A DNA stretch of 64,000 nucleotides from an uncultured Blautia sp. (GTDB lineage: Bacteria; Bacillota; Clostridia; Lachnospirales; Lachnospiraceae): assembly GCA_900542045.1 (NCBI GenBank), contig UQMI01000001.1, positions 83,998 to 147,997 of the forward strand. The letters are read 5' to 3'. This document shows positions 27,464 through 36,680 of this stretch, piece after piece. The notes under the pieces are model-generated. The model was not told the DNA's origin. It searched no databases and saw only the letters and a program-made list of their open reading frames with translations. Every line of letters starts with the position of its first letter. The stretch's first letter is position 1. Position numbers and translations under genes: made by a program.

Positions 27464-28784
27464 CCCATATCTCTCCTATCAAATCATACTCCAGGGCTCC
27501 GGTTACCCGAACCTCCACAAAATCGCCGGACATCAGCAGCTCTCCCGTCTGCACAAAAATATAGCCGTCCACTTTGGGCGCATCGCCATAGGTTCGTCCC
27601 ACATAGGCGTTTTCATCGGCCACTTTACCCTCGATCATCACCAGCATTTTCTGACCGATCCTTGCCTGGCCTTTTTCCAGTGAAATCTCCTGCTGCAGTT
27701 CCATCAGCTCCGCCTGACGCGCTTCTTTCACTACTTCGTCTATCTGATCCGGCATTTCCGCCGCAGGCGTATCTTCCTCCTGCGAGTAAGTAAAGACTCC
27801 CAGACGGTCAAATTCCATGTCATTGACAAATTCCATCAGTTCTTCGTGGTCTTCCTGGGTCTCTCCCGGAAATCCGGTGATCAGCGTGGTGCGCAGAACA
27901 ATGTCCGGGATACGCTCCCGCAGAGTCCGGATCAGGGACACCAGCTGCTCCTTGCTGGTCCTGCGTCCCATTCTCCGCAGGATCCGGTCGCTGGCATGCT
28001 GGATAGGCAGATCCAGATAATGACAGATCTTCTTTTCTTTTGCCATCACATCAATAAGCTCCGGGTAGATTTCTTCCGGATAGCAGTACTGTACCCGGAT
28101 CCATACAAGGCCCTGGATCTCACAGAGCTTTTCCAGAAGTACATGCAGGGATTTTTTTCCGCAGAGATCCACGCCATATAAAGTGGTCTCCTGTGCCACC
28201 AGGATCAGTTCCTTCACACCCTGGCTGACCATGGAACGGGCCTGTTTCAGCAGACGCTCCATGGGTACGCTGCGGTAGCTTCCCCGCAGCCGGGGAATGA
28301 TACAGTAGGTACAGTGCTTTTCACAGCCTTCTGCGATCTTCAGGAAGCCATAATGCCCGCCGGTGGTGAGAATGCGTTCTTCCTCCACCAGAGGCAGCGC
28401 ATTCACATCCGGATAACTTTCATAAGGTCTTCCTTCCAGACAGCTCTCCAATGCCTGGAGAATTTCCGGAAACCCGGTGGTCCCCAGTACCGCATCCACC
28501 TCCGGGATCTCCTGACGGATTTCTTCCTGATATCTCTGGGCCAGACATCCCGTGACCAGCAGAGCGCGGCAGCTGCCTCTCTTACGGTATTCCGCCATTT
28601 CCAGAATGGTCTGGATACTTTCTTCTTTTGCATCATGGATGAAACAGCAGGTGTTAATGACAATAACCTGGGCCTGTGTTTCATCATCCGTTATTTCATA
28701 TCCTCTGCTGCTGAGCATACCCAGCATTTCTTCCGAATCCACCAGATTCTTGTCACAGCCCAGAGAGATAAAAAGTAATTTCAT
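27447..28784 (-). CDS. rimO: Ribosomal protein S12 methylthiotransferase
   Basis: A 445-residue radical SAM enzyme that methylthiolates an aspartate of ribosomal protein S12. The N-terminal UPF0004 cluster ligands are in SLGCDKN, NTCCFIHD and TGCLAQ; the radical SAM motif is EKHCTYCIIP; a C-terminal TRAM domain (about 375-440) follows. The start was set at the second ATG (28782-28784) because AGGAGA fits it better than the ATG two codons before. First gene of rimO-pgsA-cinA. Confidence 0.94.
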   Translation of the reverse strand: MKLLFISLGCDKNLVDSEEMLGMLSSRGYEITDDETQAQVIVINTCCFIHDAKEESIQTILEMAEYRKRGSCRALLVTGCLAQRYQEEIRQEIPEVDAVLGTTGFPEILQALESCLEGRPYESYPDVNALPLVEEERILTTGGHYGFLKIAEGCEKHCTYCIIPRLRGSYRSVPMERLLKQARSMVSQGVKELILVAQETTLYGVDLCGKKSLHVLLEKLCEIQGLVWIRVQYCYPEEIYPELIDVMAKEKKICHYLDLPIQHASDRILRRMGRRTSKEQLVSLIRTLRERIPDIVLRTTLITGFPGETQEDHEELMEFVNDMEFDRLGVFTYSQEEDTPAAEMPDQIDEVVKEARQAELMELQQEISLEKGQARIGQKMLVMIEGKVADENAYVGRTYGDAPKVDGYIFVQTGELLMSGDFVEVRVTGALEYDLIGEIWDEYTE

Positions 28785-28816
28785 AGACATTTCTCCTGTT
28801 ATGATTTGGGTATTAA

Positions 28817-28838
28817 ACGATACCAGACATCTGGTATC
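28817..28838. promoter_or_regulatory. Palindrome upstream of rimO
   Basis: CGATACCAGACATCTGGTATCG is an almost perfect inverted repeat 33 bp before the rimO start. It could be an operator or a hairpin in the 5' leader; no gene-specific knowledge supports one over the other. Confidence 0.4.
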
Positions 28839-28895
28839 GCGGAGCGTTTTTATGTGACAGGAAAATCAGAACGAAACGTTCTGCCTTCCTGCCGC

Positions 28896-28931
28896 ATAAA
28901 ATAAATGCCACAGTCGTTTGTTCCTGCGGCA
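28896..28931 (-). terminator. Intrinsic terminator after rpoZ
   Basis: TGCCGCAG pairs with CTGTGGCA around a 10-base loop and is followed by TTTATTTTAT on the minus strand, 12 bp after the rpoZ stop. Confidence 0.75.
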
Positions 28932-28942
28932 CTTATTTCCTG

Positions 28943-29197
28943 TTATTCTTCTTCCTGACTCTCTTCCTCGTCAGCGACAATTTTTACCTTTTCTCTGTAC
29001 AGTTCTTCAATGGCAATGGACAACGGCTTTTTCCCTGTGGGATTCACAAGAGGATGCGCCCCTGCAATGATCTCTCTGGCTCTCTTGCTGGTGGCCAGAA
29101 CGATGGAATAACGGCTTTTCAAAACCGGCGGCATATCTTCTGTATCGGTTCCTTTGCTCACTACCTCCATTAATTCTGAATAAGACGGATGAATCAT
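28943..29197 (-). CDS. rpoZ: RNA polymerase omega subunit
   Basis: An 84-residue omega subunit with the family core SRYSIVLATSKRAREI and a Glu-rich C-terminus. It stabilises the RNA polymerase beta' subunit. Its start overlaps the gmk stop by 4 bp (ATGA), as in the conserved yicC-remA-gmk-rpoZ operon. Confidence 0.93.
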   Translation of the reverse strand: MIHPSYSELMEVVSKGTDTEDMPPVLKSRYSIVLATSKRAREIIAGAHPLVNPTGKKPLSIAIEELYREKVKIVADEEESQEEE

Positions 29198-29832
29198 ATC
29201 TGTTTGGCTCCTTTCACATATTTTTCCAGATCATTTTTCATTTCTTTTATAAACATCTGATTCCGCTGTGCTCTGTAATGCTCACTGCGAATGATCTCAT
29301 GCATGGTATCCACGCAGTCCTGCAGATCATCATTGATCAGAATATAATCATACTGATCCATGCTCCCGGCTTCCTCTGCTGCTCTGCACAGTCGGGAATG
29401 GATCACCTCTGCCGTTTCCGTTCCCCTGCCTTCCAGCCGGCGTTTCAGCTCCTCTGCAGAGGGCGCGGTCACGAACAGCAGTACGGCTTCCGGTATCTTG
29501 TTCCGTATTTCCTGAGCGCCCTGGACTTCGATCTCCAGGATTACGTCCTTCCCGGCATTCAGCTGTTCCTCAACATATGCTCTGGGTGTTCCATAATAAT
29601 TATTCACATAACTGGCGTATTCGATAAATGCGTCCCGGGCGATCATTTCCTCGAATTCTTCTTTTGTCTTGAAAAAGTATTCCACCCCGTCCCGTTCGCC
29701 GGGCCTTGGGGCCCTTGTGGTCGCGGAAACAGAAAGCGCATAATTGTCATGCTGCTCCAGCAGGGCCTTCATCAGCGTGCCCTTTCCTGCTCCGGAAAAT
29801 CCGGAGACCACTGCCAGGATCCCTTTTTTCAT
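29194..29832 (-). CDS. gmk: Guanylate kinase
   Basis: A 212-residue enzyme phosphorylating GMP to GDP. P-loop SGFSGAGKGT near residue 11, GMP-binding RAPRPGERDGVEYFF and the YASVYNN-like YASYVNNYYGTP are seen. Overlaps remA by 4 bp upstream and rpoZ by 4 bp downstream. Confidence 0.95.
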   Translation of the reverse strand: MKKGILAVVSGFSGAGKGTLMKALLEQHDNYALSVSATTRAPRPGERDGVEYFFKTKEEFEEMIARDAFIEYASYVNNYYGTPRAYVEEQLNAGKDVILEIEVQGAQEIRNKIPEAVLLFVTAPSAEELKRRLEGRGTETAEVIHSRLCRAAEEAGSMDQYDYILINDDLQDCVDTMHEIIRSEHYRAQRNQMFIKEMKNDLEKYVKGAKQI

Positions 29833-30101
29833 GGTAACTTCTCTCCCTTGTCTTCATAATCCAGCCCCTCGGAAAACCGCTTGGTGATCGTTTCTGGCTG
29901 AAGCGCAGACAGTACGATCTGTCCGCCTTCCGTAACGATCACCGCCTTGGTCTTTCTTCCCTGAGTGGCATCAATCACATCTCCATTGCTTTTGGCCGTC
30001 TGCACCATCCGTTTCACCGGAGCCGCATCCGGGCTCACCACCGCAACGATCTTGTCTGTATTCACCACATTGCCGAAACCAATGTTGATCAGCTTTGCCA
30101 T
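29829..30101 (-). CDS. remA: RemA-family regulator (DUF370)
   Basis: A 90-residue RemA protein (INIGFGNVVNTDKIVAVV, DATQGRKTKAVI). In Bacillus subtilis RemA activates matrix and osmolyte genes; it forms ring-shaped oligomers on DNA. Its place between yicC and gmk is conserved in Firmicutes. Ribosome site GGAGG ten bases before the ATG. Confidence 0.92.
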   Translation of the reverse strand: MAKLINIGFGNVVNTDKIVAVVSPDAAPVKRMVQTAKSNGDVIDATQGRKTKAVIVTEGGQIVLSALQPETITKRFSEGLDYEDKGEKLP

Positions 30102-30115
30102 ACCTCCTGCCTCCG

Positions 30116-30994
30116 CTATTCGATGTTCTGAATCTGCTCTCTGACTTTCTCGATCTCTGTCTTCAGATCAATGGCCAGATTGGACACTTCCAGGTCACTG
30201 GACTTTGACAGAATGGTATTGGCCTCCCGGTTCATTTCCTGGGCAATGAAATCCAGCTTTCGTCCGATCCCTACTCCTTCTTCCAGTACGGTCTTCATAC
30301 TGTGAATGTGGCTGTGGAGCCGGACAGTCTCTTCATCATTGCAGATCTTATCCGCAAAAAGGACCACTTCCGCCGCCAGACGGCTTTCATCGATCTGTAC
30401 CTCTTCCAGCAGCTCATGCAGCCGCAGCTCCAGTTTTTCTCTGTATGCCGCAACCACTTCCGGTGAACGCTTCTCCACCAGATCTACCTTTGCATCCAGA
30501 GCATCCAGCTTTTTGATCAGATCATCTTTCAGATGCTCTCCTTCCAGTTCTCTGGCAGATACAAATTTCTCCGCTGCTTCCCGGACGGTCTTCTCCAGCA
30601 CCGACCACAGTTCTTCTTCGTCTACGCTCTGCTCCTCCATGGTAAAGACTTCCGGATATCTGGACAGATTGGAAACCCGTATATCATCTTCCAGTCCGAA
30701 ATCCCTGCTCATCTCCCGCAGATAGTTCAGATATTCCGCCGCCAGCTCCCGGTTGTACTTCAGGGACACATCATTCTGGGTGTAATCTTCGTAGGTGATG
30801 AACACATCCACCTTTCCGCGCTGGATATAGGTTTTCAGAAGTGAACGGATCGCCGCTTCGAAAAAGCCCAGCTTCTTCGGCATCTTGATATTCATATCCA
30901 GATAGCGGTGATTTACGGATTTTAGCTCAACGGTTAATTTACGGCTGCTGTCCGCCAGCTCGGACCGGCCGTAGCCTGTCATACTTTTTATCAT
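30116..30994 (-). CDS. yicC: YicC/YloC family endoribonuclease-like protein
   Basis: A 292-residue YicC protein: N-terminal MIKSMTGYGR, the LKSVNHRYLDMNIKMP segment and the C-terminal domain with GRKLDFIAQEMNREANTI. Members have been described as endoribonucleases acting on RNA decay. First gene of yicC-remA-gmk-rpoZ; 14 bp separate it from remA. The promoter lies at 31103-31131. Confidence 0.92.
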   Translation of the reverse strand: MIKSMTGYGRSELADSSRKLTVELKSVNHRYLDMNIKMPKKLGFFEAAIRSLLKTYIQRGKVDVFITYEDYTQNDVSLKYNRELAAEYLNYLREMSRDFGLEDDIRVSNLSRYPEVFTMEEQSVDEEELWSVLEKTVREAAEKFVSARELEGEHLKDDLIKKLDALDAKVDLVEKRSPEVVAAYREKLELRLHELLEEVQIDESRLAAEVVLFADKICNDEETVRLHSHIHSMKTVLEEGVGIGRKLDFIAQEMNREANTILSKSSDLEVSNLAIDLKTEIEKVREQIQNIE

Positions 30995-31102
30995 GATGTC
31001 CTCCGTATATGCATGGAAAAACCGGCTGCAGCATACTACTCCCGCCGTCCATACATTTTTAATGAGAGGATGCCTCTCACTTATTTTTTTGCATACAGAC
31101 TA

Positions 31103-31131
31103 ATTATAGTAGATTCTGATATACTCGTCAA
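31103..31131 (-). promoter_or_regulatory. SigA promoter of yicC-remA-gmk-rpoZ
   Basis: TTGACG (31126-31131), 17-bp spacer and TATAAT (31103-31108) on the minus strand. A GAGAGG/CCTCTC hairpin lies between it and the yicC start and may affect leader folding. Confidence 0.75.
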
Positions 31132-31189
31132 ACCTTTTTCGCAAAATATCCGGCTTCTAAAACAATTATAGCAATTTCCCCGCACTTTT

Positions 31190-31198
31190 GCTATAATG
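31190..31198 (+). promoter_or_regulatory. Extended -10 promoter of rqcH
   Basis: TGCTATAAT is an extended -10 element about 35 bp before the rqcH start; no good -35 box is visible, which fits the extended class. Confidence 0.5.
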
Positions 31199-31232
31199 AA
31201 AACCATCATTTGCCAGAGAAAGGATGACGAAT

Positions 31233-32978
31233 ATGGCTTTTGACGGAATTACCGTATCCGCCCTGGTCTGCGAACTGCAGAAACAGCTGGTGGGCGGACG
31301 TATCAATAAAATTGCACAGCCGGAGACAGATGAACTTCTGATCACCGCCAAGGGGACCAATGGGAACTGCCGGCTCCTGATCTCTGCCAGCGCCTCTCTT
31401 CCCCTGCTTTACTTTACAGAGAAGAACAAGCCCAGTCCTCTGACTGCACCCAACTTTTGCATGCTTCTGCGCAAGCACATCGGCAGTGCCAGGATCGTTT
31501 CCATTACCAAGCCCGGACTGGAACGGGTGATCCGCTTTGAACTGGAGCATCTCAACGAACTGGGAGACCCCTGCCGGAAATACCTGATCGTGGAGCTTAT
31601 GGGAAAGCACAGCAACATTATTTTCTGCGATGAGACAGACCGGATCCTGGACAGCATCAAGCACGTCTCTTCCCATATGAGTTCTGTCCGGGAGGTACTG
31701 CCGGGCAGAAATTATTTTATCCCTCATACCCAGGACAAATACGATCCTCTGACCATCTCCGAAGACGAGTTCTACCAGACTGTCTGCCGGAAGCCGCTTC
31801 CCGTGGCCAAAGCGCTGTACACTACACTGACGGGCTTAAGTCCTGTCATCGGCGAAGAGATCTGCTACCGTGCCTCCCTGGACGGAAGTCTTCCCACGGA
31901 CGGTCTTTCCGAGATTGAACGGATCCATCTGTACCATACCTTTGCCCGGGTCATGGAGCAGGTCCGGGGCAGCGATTTCACTCCTTCCATCATTTACCGG
32001 GAGGGAATACCGGTGGAATATGCGGCCATCCATCTGCAGCAGTATGAACAAGGCCATGAGGAAGAAGTCTTTCCAAGTGTTTCTTCCATGCTGGAGCGCT
32101 ATTATGCCCAGAAAAATATCATCACACGTATCCGGCAGAAATCCTCGGATCTGCGCCGTATCGTGCAGACGGCCCTGGAGCGGAACCGAAAAAAATATGA
32201 CCTCCAGCAGAAGCAGTTAAAGGATACTGCCAAGAAAGACAAATACAAGGTCTACGGAGAACTGATCCATGCCTATGGCTATGGACTGGAGGAAGGCAGC
32301 CGCTCCTTCCAGGCTCTGAATTACTACACCAACGAAGAGATCACCGTTCCCCTGGATCCCACTCTCACACCGGGAGAAAATGCCCAGAAATATTTTGACC
32401 GCTACAACAAACTGAAGCGTACCGAGGAAGCTCTGACGGAGCAGATTGCAGAGACCGAAAGCGAGATCCAGCATCTGGAATCCATCGCCACCTCTCTGGA
32501 TATTGCCCGGTCCGAAAGCGACCTGTCGCAGATCAAAGACGAGCTGACGGAATACGGATACATCAAAAAGCATTATACCGGCAGGAAGAAACTTCAGAGC
32601 AAGTCCAAACCTCTGCATTATATATCCAGCGACGGTTATCATATGTATGTGGGAAAAAATAATTATCAGAACGAAGAATTGACATTTAAGTTCGCCACCG
32701 GCGGCGACTGGTGGTTCCACGCCAAGGGTATGGCAGGTTCCCATGTGATCGTAAAGAGCAACAATGAAGAGCTTCCGGACCGTACCTTCGAAGAAGCGGG
32801 CCGGCTGGCCGGCTATTATTCCAAAGGCCGTACCGCGCCCAAGGTGGAAATTGATTACATTCAGAAAAAACATGTGAAAAAACCAAATGGAGCCAAACCC
32901 GGATTTGTGGTGTACTACACCAATTACTCCCTGATGGCTGAGCCGGATATCACAGGGATTCAGGAACTGGATTCCTGA
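31233..32978 (+). CDS. rqcH: RqcH (NEMF/Rqc2 homologue), ribosome quality control
   Basis: A 581-residue NFACT protein: NFACT-N domain (1-180, MAFDGITVSALVCEL), helix-hairpin-helix region, long coiled coils (about 280-430) and the NFACT-R domain (about 445-560, HYISSDGYHMYVGKNN, GDWWFHAKGMAGSHVI). In Bacillus RqcH adds alanine tails to nascent chains on stalled 50S subunits. It was formerly annotated as fibronectin-binding protein. The second ATG (31233) is chosen because GAAAGGATGACGAAT fits it. Divergent to yicC, as in Bacillus (yloA-yloC). Confidence 0.94.
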   Translation: MAFDGITVSALVCELQKQLVGGRINKIAQPETDELLITAKGTNGNCRLLISASASLPLLYFTEKNKPSPLTAPNFCMLLRKHIGSARIVSITKPGLERVIRFELEHLNELGDPCRKYLIVELMGKHSNIIFCDETDRILDSIKHVSSHMSSVREVLPGRNYFIPHTQDKYDPLTISEDEFYQTVCRKPLPVAKALYTTLTGLSPVIGEEICYRASLDGSLPTDGLSEIERIHLYHTFARVMEQVRGSDFTPSIIYREGIPVEYAAIHLQQYEQGHEEEVFPSVSSMLERYYAQKNIITRIRQKSSDLRRIVQTALERNRKKYDLQQKQLKDTAKKDKYKVYGELIHAYGYGLEEGSRSFQALNYYTNEEITVPLDPTLTPGENAQKYFDRYNKLKRTEEALTEQIAETESEIQHLESIATSLDIARSESDLSQIKDELTEYGYIKKHYTGRKKLQSKSKPLHYISSDGYHMYVGKNNYQNEELTFKFATGGDWWFHAKGMAGSHVIVKSNNEELPDRTFEEAGRLAGYYSKGRTAPKVEIDYIQKKHVKKPNGAKPGFVVYYTNYSLMAEPDITGIQELDS

Positions 32979-33031
32979 ATCCCGGCACTGCCGGAACCGG
33001 TCATCCTCTTCGGGACAAAACCGTTTTTCAT

Positions 33032-33058
33032 AAAAAAGAATCCTGCACCACAGGATTC
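33032..33058 (-). terminator. Intrinsic terminator after the HD-domain gene
   Basis: GAATCCTG/CAGGATTC hairpin followed by TTTTTTA on the minus strand. A second GC-rich palindromic stretch (33060-33115, CCGCCTGCGGCGG..CCGCCGCAG) lies between it and the gene. Confidence 0.75.
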
Positions 33059-33137
33059 TCCGCCTGCGGCGGGTTGCTTTTGGCAACATGCTTCTTTTCC
33101 GCCGCAGTGCGATCCACGCGGAGCGTTTTTGATTCTG

Positions 33138-33722
33138 TCAATGCTGTTCCTCAAAGGCTTTCACCGCATCCTCACAGGAACGCATGGCCAGTATGGTCTT
33201 CTCAAACAGCTCATTCAGATCCCATTCCAGCATGGCTGCTCCCTCTTTGATGATATCACGGGAGCACCCTGCTGCGAATCTCTTATCTTTGAATTTTTTC
33301 TTCAGACTGGACACTTCCATATCCTGCACACTTTTGGACGGACGCATTTTCGCTGCTGCCCAGATCAGTCCGGTAAGTTCGTCCGATGCAAACAATACCT
33401 TTTCCATCAGATGCTCCGGCTTCACATCGGTGCAGATTCCATATCCGTGGCTGCACACGGCATGCACCAGCTCCGGCTCCGCCTGGATCTCCGCCAGCAG
33501 CTCCGGTGCTTTCTTACAGTGCTCTTCCGGATATTTTTCAAAATCCACATCATGGAGCAGCCCTGCCATGGCCCAGAAATCCGCTTCTTCCCCATAGCCC
33601 AGTTCACTGGCGTACCAGCGCATGACACCTTCTACTGTCAGGGCATGTACCAGGTGAAAAGACTCCTGGTTGTACTTTTCCAGCAATCCCATTGCCTGCT
33701 CTCTTGTAACTTTTGTTTCCAT
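33138..33722 (-). CDS. HD-domain hydrolase
   Basis: A 194-residue HD-superfamily protein, probably a phosphohydrolase. Metal-binding His/Asp are in AMAGLLHDVDFEKYP and SHGYG (CSHGYGI). It is close to the group annotated as hydrolases acting on lipids or nucleotides, but no substrate is known. RBS AGGAGGCAGAAATT. It is preceded by a CPBP protease gene 118 bp upstream and followed by a terminator. Confidence 0.82.
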   Translation of the reverse strand: METKVTREQAMGLLEKYNQESFHLVHALTVEGVMRWYASELGYGEEADFWAMAGLLHDVDFEKYPEEHCKKAPELLAEIQAEPELVHAVCSHGYGICTDVKPEHLMEKVLFASDELTGLIWAAAKMRPSKSVQDMEVSSLKKKFKDKRFAAGCSRDIIKEGAAMLEWDLNELFEKTILAMRSCEDAVKAFEEQH

Positions 33723-33840
33723 AATTTCTGCCTCCTGTATTTGTTATATTCTGTCAGACCGGCCAGGCCTTTTTTGTCCCGGGAGCATGAACGCTCCAGC
33801 CGCCGGCCTTTGAAATCGATCCGCATTACAGCGGACCGGT

Positions 33841-34650
33841 TTATGACCGTTTTTTTCCACTGATCCGGTGGATCAGCATACAGATTCCTGCCAGAAGAAC
33901 GATACTGATCACAGCCACGATGTTCTCCAGAAATCCATTGTACCCGGACAGCTTGGATGACATTGGCATAAACAGATAATTGAATACCATGTGTGCAATG
34001 ACACAGTTCCGAAGGTGCCAGGTTCGATAAAGCAGCCATCCCATGAACAGCCCGCAGACGAAGGCGAAGCCCGCCTGCAGAGGCGTCTGGTGGTACAGGG
34101 CAAACAGCAGCGCCTGCAGCACATTTGCCACCCAGAACGGAAGGATCTTCGCCAGATATCCGAAGGTCAGCCCGCGAAACGCCAGTTCCTCCACGATCGG
34201 GATTAAAATGGCCAGAGCCAGAATTCCCGGCAGACTGCTCCGTGAGATCTGGCTGTATTTTTCATAGAAATCATTAAACAGCGAAGCATTCAGACCGGCG
34301 CTGTTCAACAGATATGCCACGGTAATCCTCTGCAGGAGCAGTCCCATGACCGCAGATAATACCAGAATGTCCGGCCGCAAGGAATTCCATCCGAAACCGC
34401 CCCACCGCTCCCGCTTTCTGGTACTTCCGAACCAGTACCAGATACTGAAAAACAGCAGCATGAGCACTGCAAAGGTCAGAAACCGCACCGTATAAGACGC
34501 CTGCTCTATATTCCCCGGGAAGAATCTCCAGAAAAATCCCTTTCCCCAGTATTCCCACAGAAGATTCCAGCCGTTCCACAGAACAAACACCGGACAGACA
34601 GCCAGCAGAATGCACTCAATGACACTCATCTCTTTTCTTGTGGTGTTCAA
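33841..34650 (-). CDS. CPBP (Abi) family intramembrane metalloprotease
   Basis: A 269-residue membrane protein with about seven to eight helices. The CPBP motifs are present: EELAFRGLTFG (EExxxR, near 152), a later FALYHQTPLQAGFAFVCGLFMG (H near 190) and HMVFN (near 232). Family members process CAAX-like proteins or give bacteriocin immunity; the role here is open. The likely start is TTG at 34648-34650 with AGAGG upstream; the internal ATG at 34629 is an alternative. Confidence 0.85.
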   Translation of the reverse strand: MNTTRKEMSVIECILLAVCPVFVLWNGWNLLWEYWGKGFFWRFFPGNIEQASYTVRFLTFAVLMLLFFSIWYWFGSTRKRERWGGFGWNSLRPDILVLSAVMGLLLQRITVAYLLNSAGLNASLFNDFYEKYSQISRSSLPGILALAILIPIVEELAFRGLTFGYLAKILPFWVANVLQALLFALYHQTPLQAGFAFVCGLFMGWLLYRTWHLRNCVIAHMVFNYLFMPMSSKLSGYNGFLENIVAVISIVLLAGICMLIHRISGKKRS

Positions 34651-34690
34651 ATGTGTTTTCCTCTCTTTCCTTTTTTATCGGGTCCGGATC

Positions 34691-35734
34691 CTATTCGGAA
34701 ACAGCATCCCATCCGGCCGCTTTTTCCAGCTGCTCAATATCCTCTTTCTGCGTGGCCCAGCTGGTGGCAAAGCGAACGATCGTATGTGTCTCATCTGCTT
34801 TTTCCCAGAAACTGAACCGGATCTCTTTCGCCAGCTGCCGGACCGCCTGGTCTTCCAGAATAACAAACTGCTGGTTCGTAGGGGATTCCCAGGCAAACTG
34901 ACAGCCCTTCTGCCTCAGCACCCGCTTCAGCTCTTCCGCCATCTCCAGCGCATGGGCACTGATCTGAAAATACAGCTGCTTCGTAAAAAGAGTATCAAAC
35001 TGCACTCCAAGAAGACGGCCCTTTGCCAGCATTGCCCCTCTCTGCTTCACAACTGTCATAAAATGCTCCGGTCCCTTCTCCGGAAATACCACAGCCTCTC
35101 CGCAGAGAGCGCCTGCCTTCGTTCCTCCGATGGTGAACACATGACAGAGCCTTGCCACATCCGGCAAAGTCACATCTGTTTCCGGGCTCATCAGCCCATA
35201 TCCCAGCCTGGCTCCGTCCATAAATAACGGAATATGATAGGTTCCGCAGATCTCTGAAATCTGACGCAGTTCTTCCAGGGTGTATAATGTGCCGTACTCC
35301 GTTGGATGGGACAGATAGACCATCCCTGGGAAAACCATATGTTCATGGTTCTCATCCTGATAAAAGTCATGAAGGAACTGCTTCAGCTCCTCCGGGTCTA
35401 TTTTTCCGATGTGTCCGGGAACTGTCAGCACCTTGTGCCCGGTAAATTCCACCGCACCGGCCTCGTGCACGGCAATATGCCCGGTATCCGCCGCTATAAC
35501 ACCTTCATACTGCCTCAGCAGCGCTCCGATCACCACCGCATTGGCCTGGGTGCCTCCGGTGAGAAAAAATACCTCACCATTCTCACAGTCACAGGCCGCA
35601 AGAATTTTCTGCTCTGCGCTTTTGCAGTAAGGATCCTGTCCATAGCCGGACAGGGGCTCCAGATTCGTTTCCATCAGCCGCTGCAGCAGGGCCGGATGCG
35701 CGCCCTGTATATAATCATTTTCAAATGAAACCAT
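34691..35734 (-). CDS. ltaE: Low-specificity L-threonine aldolase / beta-eliminating lyase
   Basis: A 347-residue PLP enzyme of the threonine aldolase family that splits threonine or allo-threonine to glycine and acetaldehyde. Typical features: NDYIQGAHPALLQRL at the N-terminus, LTGGTQAN, HETGA-like HEAGAVE, and the PLP-binding lysine in TIGGTKAGA. The start ATG (35732-35734) is preceded by TGGAGGATAAC. It stands alone between the CPBP gene and a tiny frame at 35798-35869. Confidence 0.9.
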   Translation of the reverse strand: MVSFENDYIQGAHPALLQRLMETNLEPLSGYGQDPYCKSAEQKILAACDCENGEVFFLTGGTQANAVVIGALLRQYEGVIAADTGHIAVHEAGAVEFTGHKVLTVPGHIGKIDPEELKQFLHDFYQDENHEHMVFPGMVYLSHPTEYGTLYTLEELRQISEICGTYHIPLFMDGARLGYGLMSPETDVTLPDVARLCHVFTIGGTKAGALCGEAVVFPEKGPEHFMTVVKQRGAMLAKGRLLGVQFDTLFTKQLYFQISAHALEMAEELKRVLRQKGCQFAWESPTNQQFVILEDQAVRQLAKEIRFSFWEKADETHTIVRFATSWATQKEDIEQLEKAAGWDAVSE

Positions 35735-35797
35735 GTTATCCTCCATCATTGTTCTTTATTTTTCTAATAGATATCCGCCTGTTCCCTCCAGCAGCGT

Positions 35798-35869
35798 TTA
35801 TCTTCTTTTGTGATCTTCGTCCTGTGCAGTATAAAGCTGCCCGGACAGCACGAATTCTTTTTCTGCCAT
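35798..35869 (-). CDS. Possible 23-residue small protein or gene remnant
   Basis: Starts MAEKEFVLSGQLYTAQDED and stops after HKRR, with a good ribosome site AAAGGAGTGACGA before the ATG. The opening resembles the first residues of maltose O-acetyltransferases, so it may be the 5' stub of such a gene; the rest is not present downstream. Expression or function is not supported beyond the ribosome site. Confidence 0.35.
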   Translation of the reverse strand: MAEKEFVLSGQLYTAQDEDHKRR

Positions 35870-36281
35870 TTCGTCACTCCTTTGGTTCTCTCCCGTAACA
35901 GTTCTGATTTTACCACAATCCCGGCAAAAATACAGCATCTTTTCGCAACTGCATTTTAACTGTCCTTTCATTTCGCTCTTCCTTTCTGCCTCCCGGAAAC
36001 GCAGAAATATCTTTGCACTCTTTATCATTATCCGCACATACCGGGAGCTGAGCACCGATGACGCAGCGCCTGCCGCGGCAAAGGAGGGAATTTAGATGAA
36101 CAGCAATCGAATCATCAGCCGTGAATTGGCAGCGGTGCCTTCGGCATTGATACCTGCGCATCCTGACCGATCCGTACCAGAAAAAGTAATACACTTTCCT
36201 GCCGATAAAAAGAAAAATACCACTTTTGAGCAAAAATCCTGTCTCACGAAGGGGTTTCGCTTTAAAGTAGTATTTTCCTGT
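35870..36281. other. Gene-poor stretch
   Basis: About 410 bp without a supportable gene. Long frames here lack ribosome sites and family similarity. A-rich and T-rich runs near 36186-36250 are the only visible features. Confidence 0.5.
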
Positions 36282-36644
36282 TTATTTTCTTTTCTCAGAA
36301 GTACATCCGGTGATCTCGTACTGGAGATAATCGAGGCAGCTGATCTGTTTTTCTTTGCTGTGGATTTCCTCCAGGATCGCTTTTCTTTTTTCATTCAGCA
36401 TCTGTATACGCTGCTGATCTGTCTTTTCTTCCGAGCTTTCCAGCCTCATATACGCTTCCGTCTCTTTCTCCGAAAAACCGATGCCCCGCAATGTCATGAC
36501 CATTCCCAGCCGCTCCAGATCCGAAGCATCATAATCCCAGTGCCCCTCTGTTTTGTCTTTCGTACCGCACAGCATCCATCCTTCATAGGCACAGAGCACT
36601 TCCATCGGTACCATATATCTTTCGTGAACTTCCCTGTCTGTCAC
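36282..36644 (-). CDS. MerR-like transcriptional regulator
   Basis: A 120-residue protein that begins with GTG at 36642-36644 behind AGGAGGGAAATCT. It has a MerR-like helix-turn-helix (YDASDLERLGMVMTLRGIGFSEKETEAYMRL) and a coiled-coil dimerisation helix (EKRKAILEEIHSKEKQISCLDYL). The usual N-terminal first wing helix is atypical (RYMVPMEVLCAYEGWMLCG), so it may sense a ligand in a different way. It has no clear target nearby; the lipoprotein gene 36 bp upstream may be in the same transcript. Confidence 0.72.
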   Translation of the reverse strand: MTDREVHERYMVPMEVLCAYEGWMLCGTKDKTEGHWDYDASDLERLGMVMTLRGIGFSEKETEAYMRLESSEEKTDQQRIQMLNEKRKAILEEIHSKEKQISCLDYLQYEITGCTSEKRK

Positions 36645-36680
36645 AGATTTCCCTCCTTGTGACACCACGTAAAATGTCTG